A stretch of DNA of 64,000 nt, taken from NCBI GenBank assembly GCA_905221605.1, contig CAJNDS010001513.1, positions 1-64,000 on the forward strand. Reading direction: 5' to 3'. A model generated the notes under the pieces. It was not told where the DNA came from. It worked only from the letters and a program-made list of their open reading frames with translations, and did no database searches. Of the stretch, positions 42,340 through 53,439 are shown piece after piece. How positions within the stretch are numbered: the first letter of the stretch is position 1; every line of letters begins with the position of its first letter. The DNA comes from Symbiodinium natans (taxonomy: Eukaryota > Sar > Dinophyceae > Suessiales > Symbiodiniaceae). Position numbers and translations under genes: made by a program.

Positions 42340-44970
42340 GTTTACGGTCCCCTAAACCCAAAGCCCTCTTCCCACTCCCCCCACTTTTGGTCATACTCGG
42401 GCCGCCCTCGCACGAAGCTGTGTCCCGCTGCTTTTGCATCTGGGCTCGCAAGGATAGCCAGAACGAAGGCTCCCCCGTCAAGCAGACTAAACCCTAAACC
42501 CTAAATCCTAAACCCTAAGCTCTAAACCCTAAACCCTTCTGAACCCTGCTGAACCCGGAACTGAGCTCCAACCCTCAATCCTAAACCCCAAACCCTCAAA
42601 GCCCTCAAAAGCCTCCCACCCCAAACAAACCCCAAACCCCAAACCCCAAACCCCGAACCCCGAACCCCAAACCTCAAACCCCAAACCCCAAACCCGAAAC
42701 CCCAAACCCTAAACCCTAAACCCTAAACCTCAAACCCTAAACCCTAAACCCTAAACCCTAAACCCTAAACCCTAAACCCCAATCCGAAAACAGGCGAGAG
42801 CCTGCCAAGCGCTGAACCCACGGCCAAGAATTGTCTTCGCCACGTCGGCCCTGTGAGCTGTGCTTCTTCCTGAGCTTTCGGTTATAGGGTTCCTAAGGGA
42901 GGGTTTAGGGTTTAGGGTTTAGGGTTTAGGGTTTAGGGTTTAGGGTTTAGGGTTTAGGGTTTAGGGTTTAGGGCTTTGGGCTTAGGGCGTAGGGCTTGGG
43001 GTTTAGGGAAGGGGGTCCAAGGAGGGTATGTCACCCAAGGTTACCTAACAAGTGCTCCCCACTACTGCCTAAGCTGCCCTAAGGTTCCCTAGGTACCTAG
43101 CCCCCTAGGTACCTAGCCCTCATGAACCCCTCTCCCGGGTAAGGGGCTTGGTAGCCAGCCTGCATCCCCTCTTAAGTCAAGTCTTCCAGGTATCGCAAGA
43201 AAATTTGGGGCAGCGCCCCTTCAACCTAAACGCGACTTAAAACACCCTTTTTTTCCGCTGGGCGTACCAGTCAGAATTCACCAATTCGAATTCGAAGCCC
43301 CTTAGTCAGCCTTAGTCCCTTCAAGAGGGGCTTCCTTCTTAAGCCCTCCATGAAGCCCCTTCTCAAGCCCCCCCCCCCTTCTCAAGCCTTCATTGTTCCT
43401 CCTCCCCCCCCTCCCCCCACCCTTCTCAAATTTAAATTTGAGAACCCCCTTCCGAGAAAGTAGCCTTAAGGTCATTCACCGTCCGTTAACTCTGTAAGAC
43501 CCAGAACTAGACAAAACGAGACTAACATGAAATGTGCATCCCAGGGTTGACAAGAAGAAATGAAACACAGATGAAAACAACACATGAATGGCAAATGAGA
43601 AACACAGATGAATAAAAACTGAGAACAAAATCACAAACAAAACGAGAAACACATGAGAATCAAATGAGGTTGGCATGTAATGCCAACACCCTAAACCCTA
43701 AACCCCAAACCCCAAACCCTAAACCCCAAACCCTGCGAACTCCAAGGCTGGCTGTTCTGTGTTTAGGCTTTACAGGCTTGGAATCGGGCAGGGGGGAACC
43801 AGTGGGGCTTCGAATTTAAATTGATTCTCCTTCTGCTGCTGCTACCAGTACTTAAAAGGGATTCGAATCGGGGGTTACTAAAATCTCTATTTGGGACTGC
43901 TAGGTATTAGGGCGAACATCCCAACCTTGAACCTTGAACCCTAAACCCTAAAACCTAAAACCTAAGACCCTAGACCCTAGACCCTAGACCCTAAACCCTA
44001 AACCCTGAACCCTTACCCGGGTAGGGTTTAGAGTTTAGGGTTTAGGGTTTAGGAAAACAACAGCGAGAAGGAAACGGCTTCGCAGGCAACCAAAGAAAGC
44101 TAGAACACCAATGAGAAATACATCCCAGACGAAGACAGGAACAGGTTAGCCAAGGCAGCTAGGCCAAAGGCCAGAATATTTAAAATCTTGAGATCACAAG
44201 GAGAACTCACTAGCTCTTGCTTTCTCAAGGGGACTTGAACCACAGCCAAAAAAACGGAAAAAGAAACTCAGTTTAGCATCTCATTCTGATCTCATGGTCT
44301 TTTGAATATGTGAAATCATCGGACTGGAGGTACTACACCTGTCTTTTCAACAGCGCGGAGCGTGTAGTGCCGCTAAGCTCTATACCCTTATTAGACCACC
44401 AAACCCAAAGCACTAAACCCCTAGACCCCCAAAACTAAGAACCTTGATTAGACACCAAAACACTAGAAGCCCTAAAACCCTAGAGCTCTAAACCCTGTAC
44501 CTTCATCAGACGCCGAAACACAAGCTAGTCCCTGAAACCTTCAAGCCTCAAGCCCCTTACTAAACCCTAAACCCTAAACCCAATAAAACTAGCTCAACTC
44601 CAAACGCGAAGCTCTCTAAACCCGACAACCCTCAACCTTGCATTCAGACCTCAGCTAATCCCTAACTCTGGGTTTAGGGTTTAGGGCTTAGGATTTAGGC
44701 CAAAAAAACCCTAAGCCCAAAACCCCAAGCACTAAACCCTGCAGATCTTTGCAACAAGCCCTTTTTGAACCCAGGCTCCTGAAGTCAGCTGGGAAAGAAG
44801 GCCTTCGACAACGTTCTGTCCAGGCAGGCATACATACAACGTCTAACATTCTACAAACCTGCTCAAATAAGGCCTAAGCTATCATCCCTAGCCCCTTTAT
44901 AAACCTTACAGAAACAGACCCTAAAGCCCTAAGCCAACCCTAAACTCCCTAAACCCTAAACCCTGAACAC
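42340..44970. other. no supported gene; telomeric and low-complexity sequence
   Basis: CCCTAAA/CCCCAAA arrays at 42485-42780, TTTAGGG at 42892-42975, and a direct repeat CCCTAGGTACCTAG at 43091-43125. Pyrimidine-rich CTTCTCAAGCC repeats lie at 43320-43430, and a purine-rich stretch with repeated GAGAAACACAGATGA at 43500-43670. A decayed family A end (GCGAACATCCCA) lies at about 43912-43923. Confidence 0.6.
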
Positions 44971-44984
44971 CCTAAAACCCTAAC

Positions 44985-45190
44985 ACTCTGTGGGCGCTGA
45001 CACCTCTCGAATGGAGGTGTGCAAGTGGAAGCCTCCATATACTAGAGCATGCCACTTCCGGTCGACGACCCATGTAGCAGCAGTTGAAAGTTTCGTTGTG
45101 GCGAGCATGGCCGTCACCTGCAATACCGAGACCTCCTTTTTGAGGTTCGTGTGCGCAGGTGGCAGAGCGAGCCCCATCCAAAACAGCTCT
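44985..45190 (-). CDS. possible exon, unrecognised
   Basis: The minus frame FWMGLALPPAHTNLKKEVSV then LATTKLSTAATWVVDRKWHA is open and ends beside the family A element at 45205. A plus frame is also open. Confidence 0.3.
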
Positions 45191-45204
45191 TAAGCAGTGT
45201 ATGT

Positions 45205-45303
45205 TGGGATGCTCCCCTTTATACTGACAGTCCTAAATAGGGATTATAGTACCCCCTAATATAATCCCCATGAAGGACTGATAGTATAAGGGGGAACATC
45301 CCA
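45205..45303. mobile_element. introner-like element, family A, no telomeric insert
   Basis: TGGGATGCTCCCCTTTATAC to GTATAAGGGGGAACATCCCA with AGTGTAT on both flanks, a 7-bp target duplication. Confidence 0.9.
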
Positions 45304-45581
45304 AAGTGTATTAAGAAAGCTGAAGGCCGAAGCTAAAGGTAACACTCTTGATGATGGGAGTCATGCTTCCATGCCAAGGTGGATGGCACACTTTACCGAT
45401 GTGACAACACGGTGTATGCATGTGGTCGCACCAACATGCAGGGGCCTAAGGGGCTTCCGTAGGTACACAGTGGAGGTATAGTCATCCAAGGGGTCATGCT
45501 CAAAATCTGGCCGTCAGGGAACTCCATCTGGCAGGAATCCCTTGCGAACCCTCCCAAGGAAACACACCAGGAACTGTTGAC

Positions 45582-47597
45582 CTATGCCGGTCTTGAGCAG
45601 CATCTCACATCCCTGACCCCCATCAGGCAGCTCTGCCAGGCTTGCTCTACACGATCTCGGCCGAAGTAGTGCGCAATGAGTAGGATGATGACGCACAGGA
45701 GGCACAGGAAGGCAGCAAGCCAGGTGGGAGAGCGTGTCAGGACTGCAGCTTCCAAGCTCCCGCAGGCTGAGGCCCCCATCCCAAGAAGGAGCCCTTGTGC
45801 AAGAACAACGCCACATCCCATCAGCAGCGAACGTATCCAGCCAGGGCGCATGGCAGACTCGACTGCCTGCATCGTTTGCATCCATACAGGCAGCCCCAGG
45901 GGGGCACAGAGCATGAATAATATGATCCACTCAGTTAGGCAAATTGAGAAAGCCAGGGGCCCTCCAGGCAAATCGCTCCACTCAGGCACCAAGCTCAGCT
46001 GCAAGTAAGATAACAGGACGTAACTGCTCCAAGGCAGAAAAACAAAAACACACACACTCCAACTCAGGAACGTCTCGCTGCCCATGTTTTGAGTCAAAGT
46101 CCTGCGCAAAGGGCCTCGCACATACTCGTTGAACGCATCTAGACCGGCTTCTTTGGTCGGATAATTGGTGAAAGGGCGTATGCACTCTTTCGTCTCCTCG
46201 TCCAGCAGAGCTTCTGTTGGCACCAGTAGTGCTTGGTCTTCTCCCACCCCGCACTCCACCGCCACACTCAGCATTGGCTCGTCCATGGCATCAAAAGCCT
46301 GCTGGATCAGTGACTCCAAATGCACACGATCGGATTCGTCGGAGACTCTGCAATTGCGAACCTCGAAGACTTCTAGGTGCTGAAGCATTTCTTGGTGCAC
46401 TCGAGTGCTGTCCAAGAGAGACCGCATCAGCGGCAACAGGACAAAAAAGCAGCTTAGGAGCCCAAAAGGCAACCAGGAAAGATTATTCAAGAAGTGATTC
46501 CAGCCACGGTCTGGTGACAACACAGGCAATCCTGCCGATGGCAGAAATGTGCCCAGGCTCAGGAACCCGATGGTTGCCGAGGTGGCCATCGCCAATGTGC
46601 TCAAAAGCTGCGCATAGAGCAGCCAACGGGGCAGCCACAAAGGCAAGAACCAAACATGCGCGGCACCGTGTTTCTTGACAAAGAAGGCCAGCTCGGTCAT
46701 GCACCAAAGTCGGTCCAAGTAGGAGGTGTCATAGAGCAATAAGAGCTGCGAGGACTGTATCACGAAGCCTGGTAGAGCCTGGATCCCACGGGCTTTACGA
46801 GCAGAATCACGCTGATCGATGCAAAGCTTGTCAAACCAGATGGTGGGCTCAAGGCAGCGCCACAAGTGCTGCCCCAAGAACAGAGTCAAGTACCAAGAAG
46901 CTAGCCAAGCAAGTTCAATCAGGACTGGAACAAGCCACACTTCAAAAGCAGACATCGCGGTGTTCTCATTCTGGTCCCGGCACTGCGTGTACGTAAGGAA
47001 TAATATGGAAATCGCAGCTGCTCCAGCTTTCAAAGCCTAGGCTAGCCCTTAGAACTCTCTAAAAACATATTCCCAAACATTGTCCTCTTAAACCCCAAAA
47101 GGGTATATATATATATATGTATATAGAAATGTGTATATATATATATGTATATTATATATATATATAAGATGTCCCAAGGGCCTACCTAGAAGCCTTCTCG
47201 CGGTTGAAGCCGAAGCAAAGAGCGAGGTACTTGGAGCAGGCGTCGGCGTCCCAAGGGTGGCTGATGAAGATGTCTACGTATTCCTTAGTTGCTGAGTTCC
47301 TAGGTCCCCCAAGAAAGTGTACACTCTCAGTTCTATATTCCTGAGTTGCTGAGTTCCTAGGCCCCCCCAAAAAAAGTGTACACTCTCAGTTCTATAGGGG
47401 GAGTAGAGTATCCCCAAAAAGTGCAAAAAAGTGTACTCACTCAGCTGCCAAGATTCGACACCAACGCTGACGTCCTCTTCCAGATGTACGTCCCTACCAA
47501 GCAAGGAGCCAAAGCCTTTCAGTACGTTGGAGACCCGAACTGCCCGAAAAAGGCCTTGTGCCGAGGCCTCACGAGCCTTGAGGTGGGCTGTGAGCAT
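45582..47597 (-). CDS. TIR-like domain, multi-pass membrane protein, 3 exons
   Basis: Exons 47597-47439, 47283-47194 and 47036-45582 give about 567 aa. The TIR-like fold begins with D-I-F-I-S-H-P-W (about residues 57-64) and continues with WFDKLCIDQ (about 150-158) and SYLDRLWCMTELAFF (about 188-202). A hydrophobic helix (VWLVPVLIELAWLASWYLTL) is inserted between these motifs. Five or more further hydrophobic segments follow, including LLSTLAMATSATIGFLSL and WLAAFLCLLCVIILLIAHYF. The role is unknown: such WFDKxCIDQ/RLWCxxE proteins are common in protists, and NADase activity cannot be inferred. Intron 1 (GA-AG) and intron 2 (GC-AG) are introners, and both joins keep the protein in frame. The ATG lies right after TGCAG, as expected for a splice acceptor. 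Stop TAG at 45584-45582. Confidence 0.75.
47037..47193 (-). mobile_element. introner with TA-rich interior, intron 2 of the TIR gene
   Basis: 157-bp GC-AG intron. GCTT is present at both borders. Ends CTAGGTAGGCCCTTGGGACA and, reversed, CTAGGCTAGCCCTTAGAACT are inverted repeats. Removal gives E-K-A-L-K-A. The end sequence recurs at 59243-59256. Confidence 0.8.
47284..47438 (-). mobile_element. introner with internal tandem duplication, intron 1 of the TIR gene
   Basis: 155-bp GA-AG intron bordered by GAGTAC and GAATAC. The half containing GAACTGAGAGTGTACACTTT through CCTAGGAACTCAGCAACT is present twice in tandem (about 60 bp each). Removal gives Q-L-S-E-Y-V-D-I-F-I-S. Confidence 0.8.
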
Positions 47598-47606
47598 GGC
47601 TGCAAT

Positions 47607-47690
47607 TATGGGTTTAGGGTTTAGGGTTTAGGGTTTAGGGTTTAGGGTTTAGGGTTTAAGGTTTAGAGTTTAGGGTTTAGGGTTTAGGTG
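47607..47690 (+). repeat. interstitial telomeric array
   Basis: About 11 TTTAGGG-type units directly upstream of the TIR gene's first visible exon. Confidence 0.95.
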
Positions 47691-47774
47691 ATTGTCAAGC
47701 AGTAGACAGACAGACATGCCATGCCATGTTATCCCAATTGCATTGCTGCTGTGGCACACCCGCTGGGTACAGAT

Positions 47775-47910
47775 TGTATATATACATATATATATATACA
47801 TATATACATATATACATATATACATATATACATATATACAAATATACATATATACATATATACATATATACATATATACATATACATATATATATATATG
47901 TGTGTATATA
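47775..47910. repeat. (CATATATA)n microsatellite
   Basis: Repeating ACATATAT blocks; all open frames here are Y/I/H-rich artefacts. Confidence 0.95.
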
Positions 47911-48205
47911 GTGCTTTCCTGGGACACTCAAAAAACACTTGTGGATGACATGTTCGCGCATTCCCCAAAAAGAACTAGTATGCAGGGTGGCTGTGAGACA
48001 CTCTGACACTTGGACGCTCAATGCTTCGAGGTCTGTTGGGTTGTCATCTACCTTGAGCAGTCACGAAGGTGCTTTGCAGTGGCATTGATCCAAGTGGCCT
48101 TAAACCCTAAAGCCTGAACCCTAAACCCTAAACCCTAAACCCCAAACCCTCTACAGCCACCAGAGGTGGCTGAACCACCGAAAGCACTCGGAGGTGCGGA
48201 GGGCG

Positions 48206-48314
48206 TAATATTGGGGTCGGAACAACTACTAATAATATTCCCTTAGAGTCCCTTGCATTTATACTACAATCACCCCCCGAGACCCTTATTCTAACTATTC
48301 CGGCTCCTATATTA
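48206..48314. mobile_element. introner-like element, family G-related
   Basis: TAATATTGGGGTCGGAA at the left and TTCCGGCTCCTATATTA at the right (17-bp inverted ends, 4 mismatches). Confidence 0.75.
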
Positions 48315-48457
48315 GGGGGGCACACCCTAAACCCTAAACCCTAGCCCCTAACCCCTAACCCCTAAACCCTAAACCCTAAGCCGGGCCGATTCGTTCATCC
48401 CGGCGTCTGTCTCTTCACCATGGCTTCATAGCCTGTCGTAACCTGAGATCGGGGGAA

Positions 48458-48590
48458 GCTTAGTTGTCCAGTACCTCGGGTTTAGGGTTTAGCATTTAGG
48501 ACTAGAGGTTAACCTTTGGGAATATAAGGGGATTCTATTGCCCCAAAAAGGTTAAAGGTTACCTACTCCAGAACTAAGGAAGCGCGTGCA
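48458..48590 (-). mobile_element. introner, family B, with telomeric insert
   Basis: Very similar to the Mei2 intron at 59813-59919: it shares CTTAGTTGTCCAGTACCT and AGGTTAACCTTTGGGAAT, but two TTTAGGG units are inserted between these blocks. CTTCC flanks both ends. The minus frame beside it ends YEAMVKRQTPG, a possible short terminal exon. Confidence 0.75.
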
Positions 48591-48836
48591 AGGTTTACGA
48601 TTTTATGACTCTTGTATTGTGATTGTTCGACTTGTTAGACTCATGGTTACGATTATACTTAGAAATGATGGTTGCTAGGTATACTTACAACTGTGGTTAC
48701 TATTATACATATAGTTCTGGTTATACTTATACTTATAGGCACGGTCCCTATGTCGCCAGCTCACAAGTTCATCTTCCTGCCGGGTTGATGTGGAGGTCCA
48801 GGTCGCTAGCTGCTGGTAAGCTTTGTAGCCCAGAAA

Positions 48837-50800
48837 CCCTAAACCCTAAACCCTAAACCCTAAACCCTAAACCCGAAACCCTAAACCCGAAACCCTAAAC
48901 CCTAAACCCTAAACCCTAAACCCTAAACCCTAAAGCCCTTGTTTGGGGGCAGCCCCGGTCATGTCACACTTCTTCATGTCAGAGGCTCAACAGCGATCGC
49001 TCTTCTTCCAATCATCTCTGGACTCAACCCTAAACCCTAAACCCTAAACCCTAAACCCGAAACCCTAAACCCTAAACCCTAAACCCTAAACCCCAAAACC
49101 CAAAACCCTAAACCCCCTAACCACAAAAAAACACTCCCTGACGGGTGCCAGGTCGCGGTTTCGAGGCAGTCCTGTAGCTCCGTAAGCTGCAGCAGCTCCT
49201 CGCTTTTGGGGCTTTCGGGGGTTTAGGGTTTAGGGTTTAGGGCTCAGGGTTTAGGGTTTGGGGCTTATAATTAAGGGACCTTAGGGGTTCTTTGGGGGTT
49301 ATTCAGGGGCTACTTAGGTGATTTTGGGAGCTTGCGGGCTTTAGGGTTCAGGGTGTGGGGATCTTTTTTGCTAAAATGAGGGGCTTGGAAAGCCAAGACG
49401 GGTTTGGAGTTCGGCTTTGTTCTTCAACCCAAAGCTCACCCGAAGGTTTCCCCGATCCCTAAACCCTAAACCCTAAACCCTAAACCCTAAACCCTAAACC
49501 CTAAACCCTAAACCCCTGAACCCTTCTCCTGCTCGCTTCTCTCCAAGGTGTCGTAGACGTTCGCTGCGAGACGCAGCATTGCGTCTCGGTCCAGCTGGTG
49601 GCCCAAGACGTCTGTCAACAGAGTCGCGACCTTGCACAAACCCTAAACCCTAAACCCTAAACCCTAAACCCTAAACCCTACTAGTGTTTATAGGGGTTGC
49701 TTTTGCCACGATCGTTGTCGCAGTACTCACGTGGATTTTATATGCCAAGTACCCTACACCCTTAACCCTAAACCCTAAACCCTTTCTTGAACCCAGGCCC
49801 TGAGCATCAGCTGAAACCCTAGACCCTAAACCCTACTTCTTAAAAGGGAGGGATCAGCAGAAGAAAACGGAAAGAATTGAACCCATGGGTCGGGCGACTT
49901 GCACAGTGGCCTCACTCGGACCTTTGTGTGCGGACTTGGCGCTTTCGAGAATCTTCCTACACCCTAAACCCGAAACACTAAACCCTAAGCCCTAAACCTT
50001 ACATCCGTTTGGCACAAAAAAACATAGGAGGGATGCCAACGAAGAGCACAGTCGGCTGTTTCAAAGGGCGTGTACGCCTGGAGCTTAGGTGCTCAGTCAC
50101 GATGGCTATCTGAATTTTCTAGCAGGGTGTAGGGTTTAGGGTTGAGGGTTTAGGGCTAGGGTTTAGGGTTGCTGTTCTCACCCCGGTCTCTGTTGGATGC
50201 TGACGCCTTGACCGCCAAAAAACATCATGCTGTAAAAGCAGGTAGCACCAACACCCCTCGGCCACCGTGTCCGCCCTTCCCTTCCACCCACAAAGGCCCC
50301 GAGATCTGAACCTAAATCGTTAAACTCTAAACCCTAATCCCTAAACCCTAAACCCTAAACCGTCTTAAACCACAGAGGCTCCTAAACCCCTCTGGGGCAC
50401 AGGCGTCTGCTAGGGTCAGGCCTTCCCCATCCTTTAGCGAGTGCGAAAAGTGCAACTGAATTCGATTTATGTACGGAGGGTTTAGGGTGGCCTAGGGCCT
50501 TGGGGGTTTGTCAGGCTTATGTGCCGGTTGATGAGGACGCTCCCCTCATGTATGGCCTCGGGCTCCAGGGGAACATCCCAACGGGTTGAGCTACATGACA
50601 AGCTTGCTTTGTCTCCCTACGCTGCAAGACCAGGAGAATGATCGTCAGGTGGGTCTTGGAAGTTGAGGGGGGTTTAGGGTTTAGGGTTTAGGGTTTAGGG
50701 TTTAGGGTTTAGGGTTTAGGGTTTAGGGTTTAGGGTTTAGGGTTGCGGGTTCAGAATTCCCCTAATCGTCACATGACAGCCACAGATCCTCCATACTTTG
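48837..50800. other. telomeric arrays and unannotatable sequence
   Basis: Arrays at 48837-48935, 49025-49110, 49460-49515, 49640-49682 and 50676-50745 in mixed orientation. There is a decayed family A end (GGGGAACATCCCA) at about 50569-50581. No exon is supported. Confidence 0.6.
50676..50745 (+). repeat. interstitial telomeric array, about 10 units
   Basis: Perfect TTTAGGG run. Confidence 0.97.
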
Positions 50801-50849
50801 GCGCGCTGTGGGGCAACTAAAATCATTGTGAGTTATGAGCCTTGGGGTC

Positions 50850-50985
50850 TTGAGTCTTGAGATGGCCTAAGCTTTCAAGTTCGTGCCGCTTGCTGGGCTC
50901 CAGCCTTGAGAGAGGATCACTTAAAATGATTGCCAATTCATCCCCGCATCCTGCAAGCCCTTTTCTCCTTATTCCCCCCCAAACC
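50850..50985 (-). CDS. possible exon, unrecognised
   Basis: The minus frame GDELAIILSDPLSRLEPSKR then HELESLGHLKTQDP reads like a soluble helical protein. The borders are unknown. Confidence 0.3.
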
Positions 50986-51199
50986 ACGTGGCAATGCTGT
51001 GGGCTTCTAAGTTCTAACGTTGGGACTTGCCCATGGGCTCTCCTCATCCAGTTCGCGGAACTTCCATGTCATCTTTTGGCGGAGCTTGGCTTCTTGATCC
51101 TCTTTCCTGACGTCCGGGAAGAAGTCTCTAGACCAGGGCACAAGGGTTTAGGGACTCTTGTTGCTGCCCCGTGGCTACTATGACTGGCACTTCAACTGG

Positions 51200-53430
51200 G
51201 GGGGAGTTGGGGGTCCTATAAACATTTAAGTTTCTACGGGCCGGTAAGGGTATATAGGGACTAAATAGGACCCAAAGAAATGCAAAATTTAACCCCAGTA
51301 AGTGGCATTCAAGGATTCCAGGGCTTCCGATACAGTGGAGGCCCCGCGCTCGTCCGATGCAATGCGCAACAACTCATCATTCGAACCCACTTTCGTCAAC
51401 GATTCCATGCTTCCCCCCCCCCCCCCCCCCCCCCGAAAATTACTTCCTCAGTTGTACTTTAGACTCTTCGAATTTTTTTCATGAACAGGTCCCCCTAGAA
51501 AGAAAGAAGGGAATTTCAAATTTATCCCCAAGCACAACCCAGCTTTGTGCGCCACTCGCAGCCTGACACTGATTTGATGGTCACAATAGCATCACTGGGT
51601 CCCATGAGCTCCGCTCGATATGCTTAGGGACAAGAAACTCCCTAAGGAAGCCCAGGGCTTGCTAACTTCAGTCTCCAGAACTGCTATTCAGATGCACATT
51701 CCCATCGTGGCTAATTGGGGAGACCCCCCTAAACCCTAAACCCTAAACCACCCTAAACCCTAAACCCTTGGGGAGACCACAGACAAGAGGCCCACCACAA
51801 ACAGCTGCACGTGACTGGAGCCACTGCCAGCATCGGGCCAGGCACGTGCTCCTTCTGTCCTTTGTTAGGGTTTAGGGTTTAGGGTTTAGGGTTTAGGGTT
51901 TAGGGTTTAGGGTTTCGACTCTCACACTCGCACAAAGCCGGCAAGGCATCGGTTGGTAGGTCATGGTCTGGCGTCTAGGTTTAGGGTTTAGGGTTTTGGG
52001 GTTTGGGGCTTAGGGTCTAGGGTTGAAGAGGCAGAACATTCGTTCAACCGCAAGCTGAGAACGTGGGCTTCTGACCTCCCCTGCTAAGTCTCCGCAGCGC
52101 TGCTTGCCTACCGCTTTGCTTGTGCACTCACTGCCTTCTCCCGGGTACTGTATTCGGGGAGGCTGACTACCACCGCTGAGTGGCAAAAGTCGAAGCATCG
52201 CCTCAAGTGGACTTCACTCCTACACATGCATCAGCTCGTGACATATTCACGAAGCTTACAGGGACAAAATTCTGAGACTGCAGATTGCAGGAGGAATGCG
52301 GGATTGACAGCCAGAAAGCAGAGACGATGCCGAGCCAATCGTTCTGAGGTGTCTGCGCTTCGCTGCGCGGCGGGCCATGTTCGATGTCGGCGACCGTTTG
52401 ACCTCTGCTGGCGATGCCTGAGCTGATCTGAGCACCCTCAACAAACCACACTCGTCCCATCTGGCTGCTCGTATTTCTACGTCGACCTTATAGTAATTTC
52501 TCAAGCCCGCTCTTTTTTGCAAGCCACTCTCAACCCTAAACCCTCAACAACCCGAAATGCAGAATAGGGTTTCGGGGGGGGGGGGGGGTTATTATAGTAT
52601 ATATTATGAACGGGCCCCTTAGGGAATGCTATTAGTAAGTATTCCGACCCCTAAACCCTAACCCGAAACCCTAAACCCCAAACCCCAAACCCTAAACCCT
52701 AAACCCTATATGAACCTGCAAGTCCAGGACGAACAGGCTCCCAAGCTGCCAGTTGTGCCCGCTCGTAGCTTGAGAGGGACTCCGTGGACGCTTCGGACCC
52801 CACGGCCTAGCGCGCTAAAGGGTTGTAGGGTTCAGGGTTCAGGGTTCGGGGTTCAGGGTTCAGGGTTCAAGGTTTAGGGTTAGGGTTTAGGGTTTAGGGT
52901 TAGGGTTTCGGTTTTAGGGCTTCATCGCTCACACTCGGACAAACCCGACGGGGCACACAAGTCAACAGTCCTTGACTCGAAGCCGTGTTCGGCTCAAGGT
53001 GACACACGCGGTTGCGGACACACAATCTTAGCGCTAGTGAATTCTCGGTGATACACTCGGTCGCTGGTTTAGGGTGTAGGATTTAGGGGGTGATGTTTGG
53101 GTTCAGGTGTTCAATAGCGATCTGATTCGCAGAAACTAGGATGGACACATGGGGTGGCTGGGATGGACTTCGACTCGACAGGCTAAGGGGCTCCACCATG
53201 ACATTCCGGGGACTTCATGTGTGTGTATGAAAAAAGGCCACGACTGCCTGAACATCACTGAGCCCTTAAATCCCCCTCAACCTGCTAAGCCGTATGGACC
53301 CCACAGACCCATAGACCGTCAACCCTGCATCCAGGCTTGGGTGAAGACCCTCAACCCTACACCCTAAACCCTAAGCCCTAAACCCTAGACCCTAAACCCT
53401 CGACCCTACGCAGCGACCCCAAAATCCTAA
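51200..53430. other. no supported gene
   Basis: Contains a poly-C run at 51414-51434, telomeric arrays at 51866-51917 and 52815-52915, and the family G element at 52564. Several short frames near 52030-52500 lack recognisable features. Confidence 0.5.
52564..52650. mobile_element. family G element ending in telomeric repeats
   Basis: GGGGTTATTATAGTATATAT and GGGCCCCTTAGGGAATGC match family G. The right end CCGACCCCTA runs straight into CCCTAA units. Confidence 0.6.
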
Positions 53431-53439
53431 CGCACCCTA

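Noticed and set aside
47670-48006. Y/I-rich frames on both strands
   Set aside because: Translations of a CATATATA microsatellite.
52975-53000. GGCTCAAGGT as a spliced-leader RNA gene
   Set aside because: Only the last bases of the leader match; the rest and any snRNA-like downstream structure are missing.
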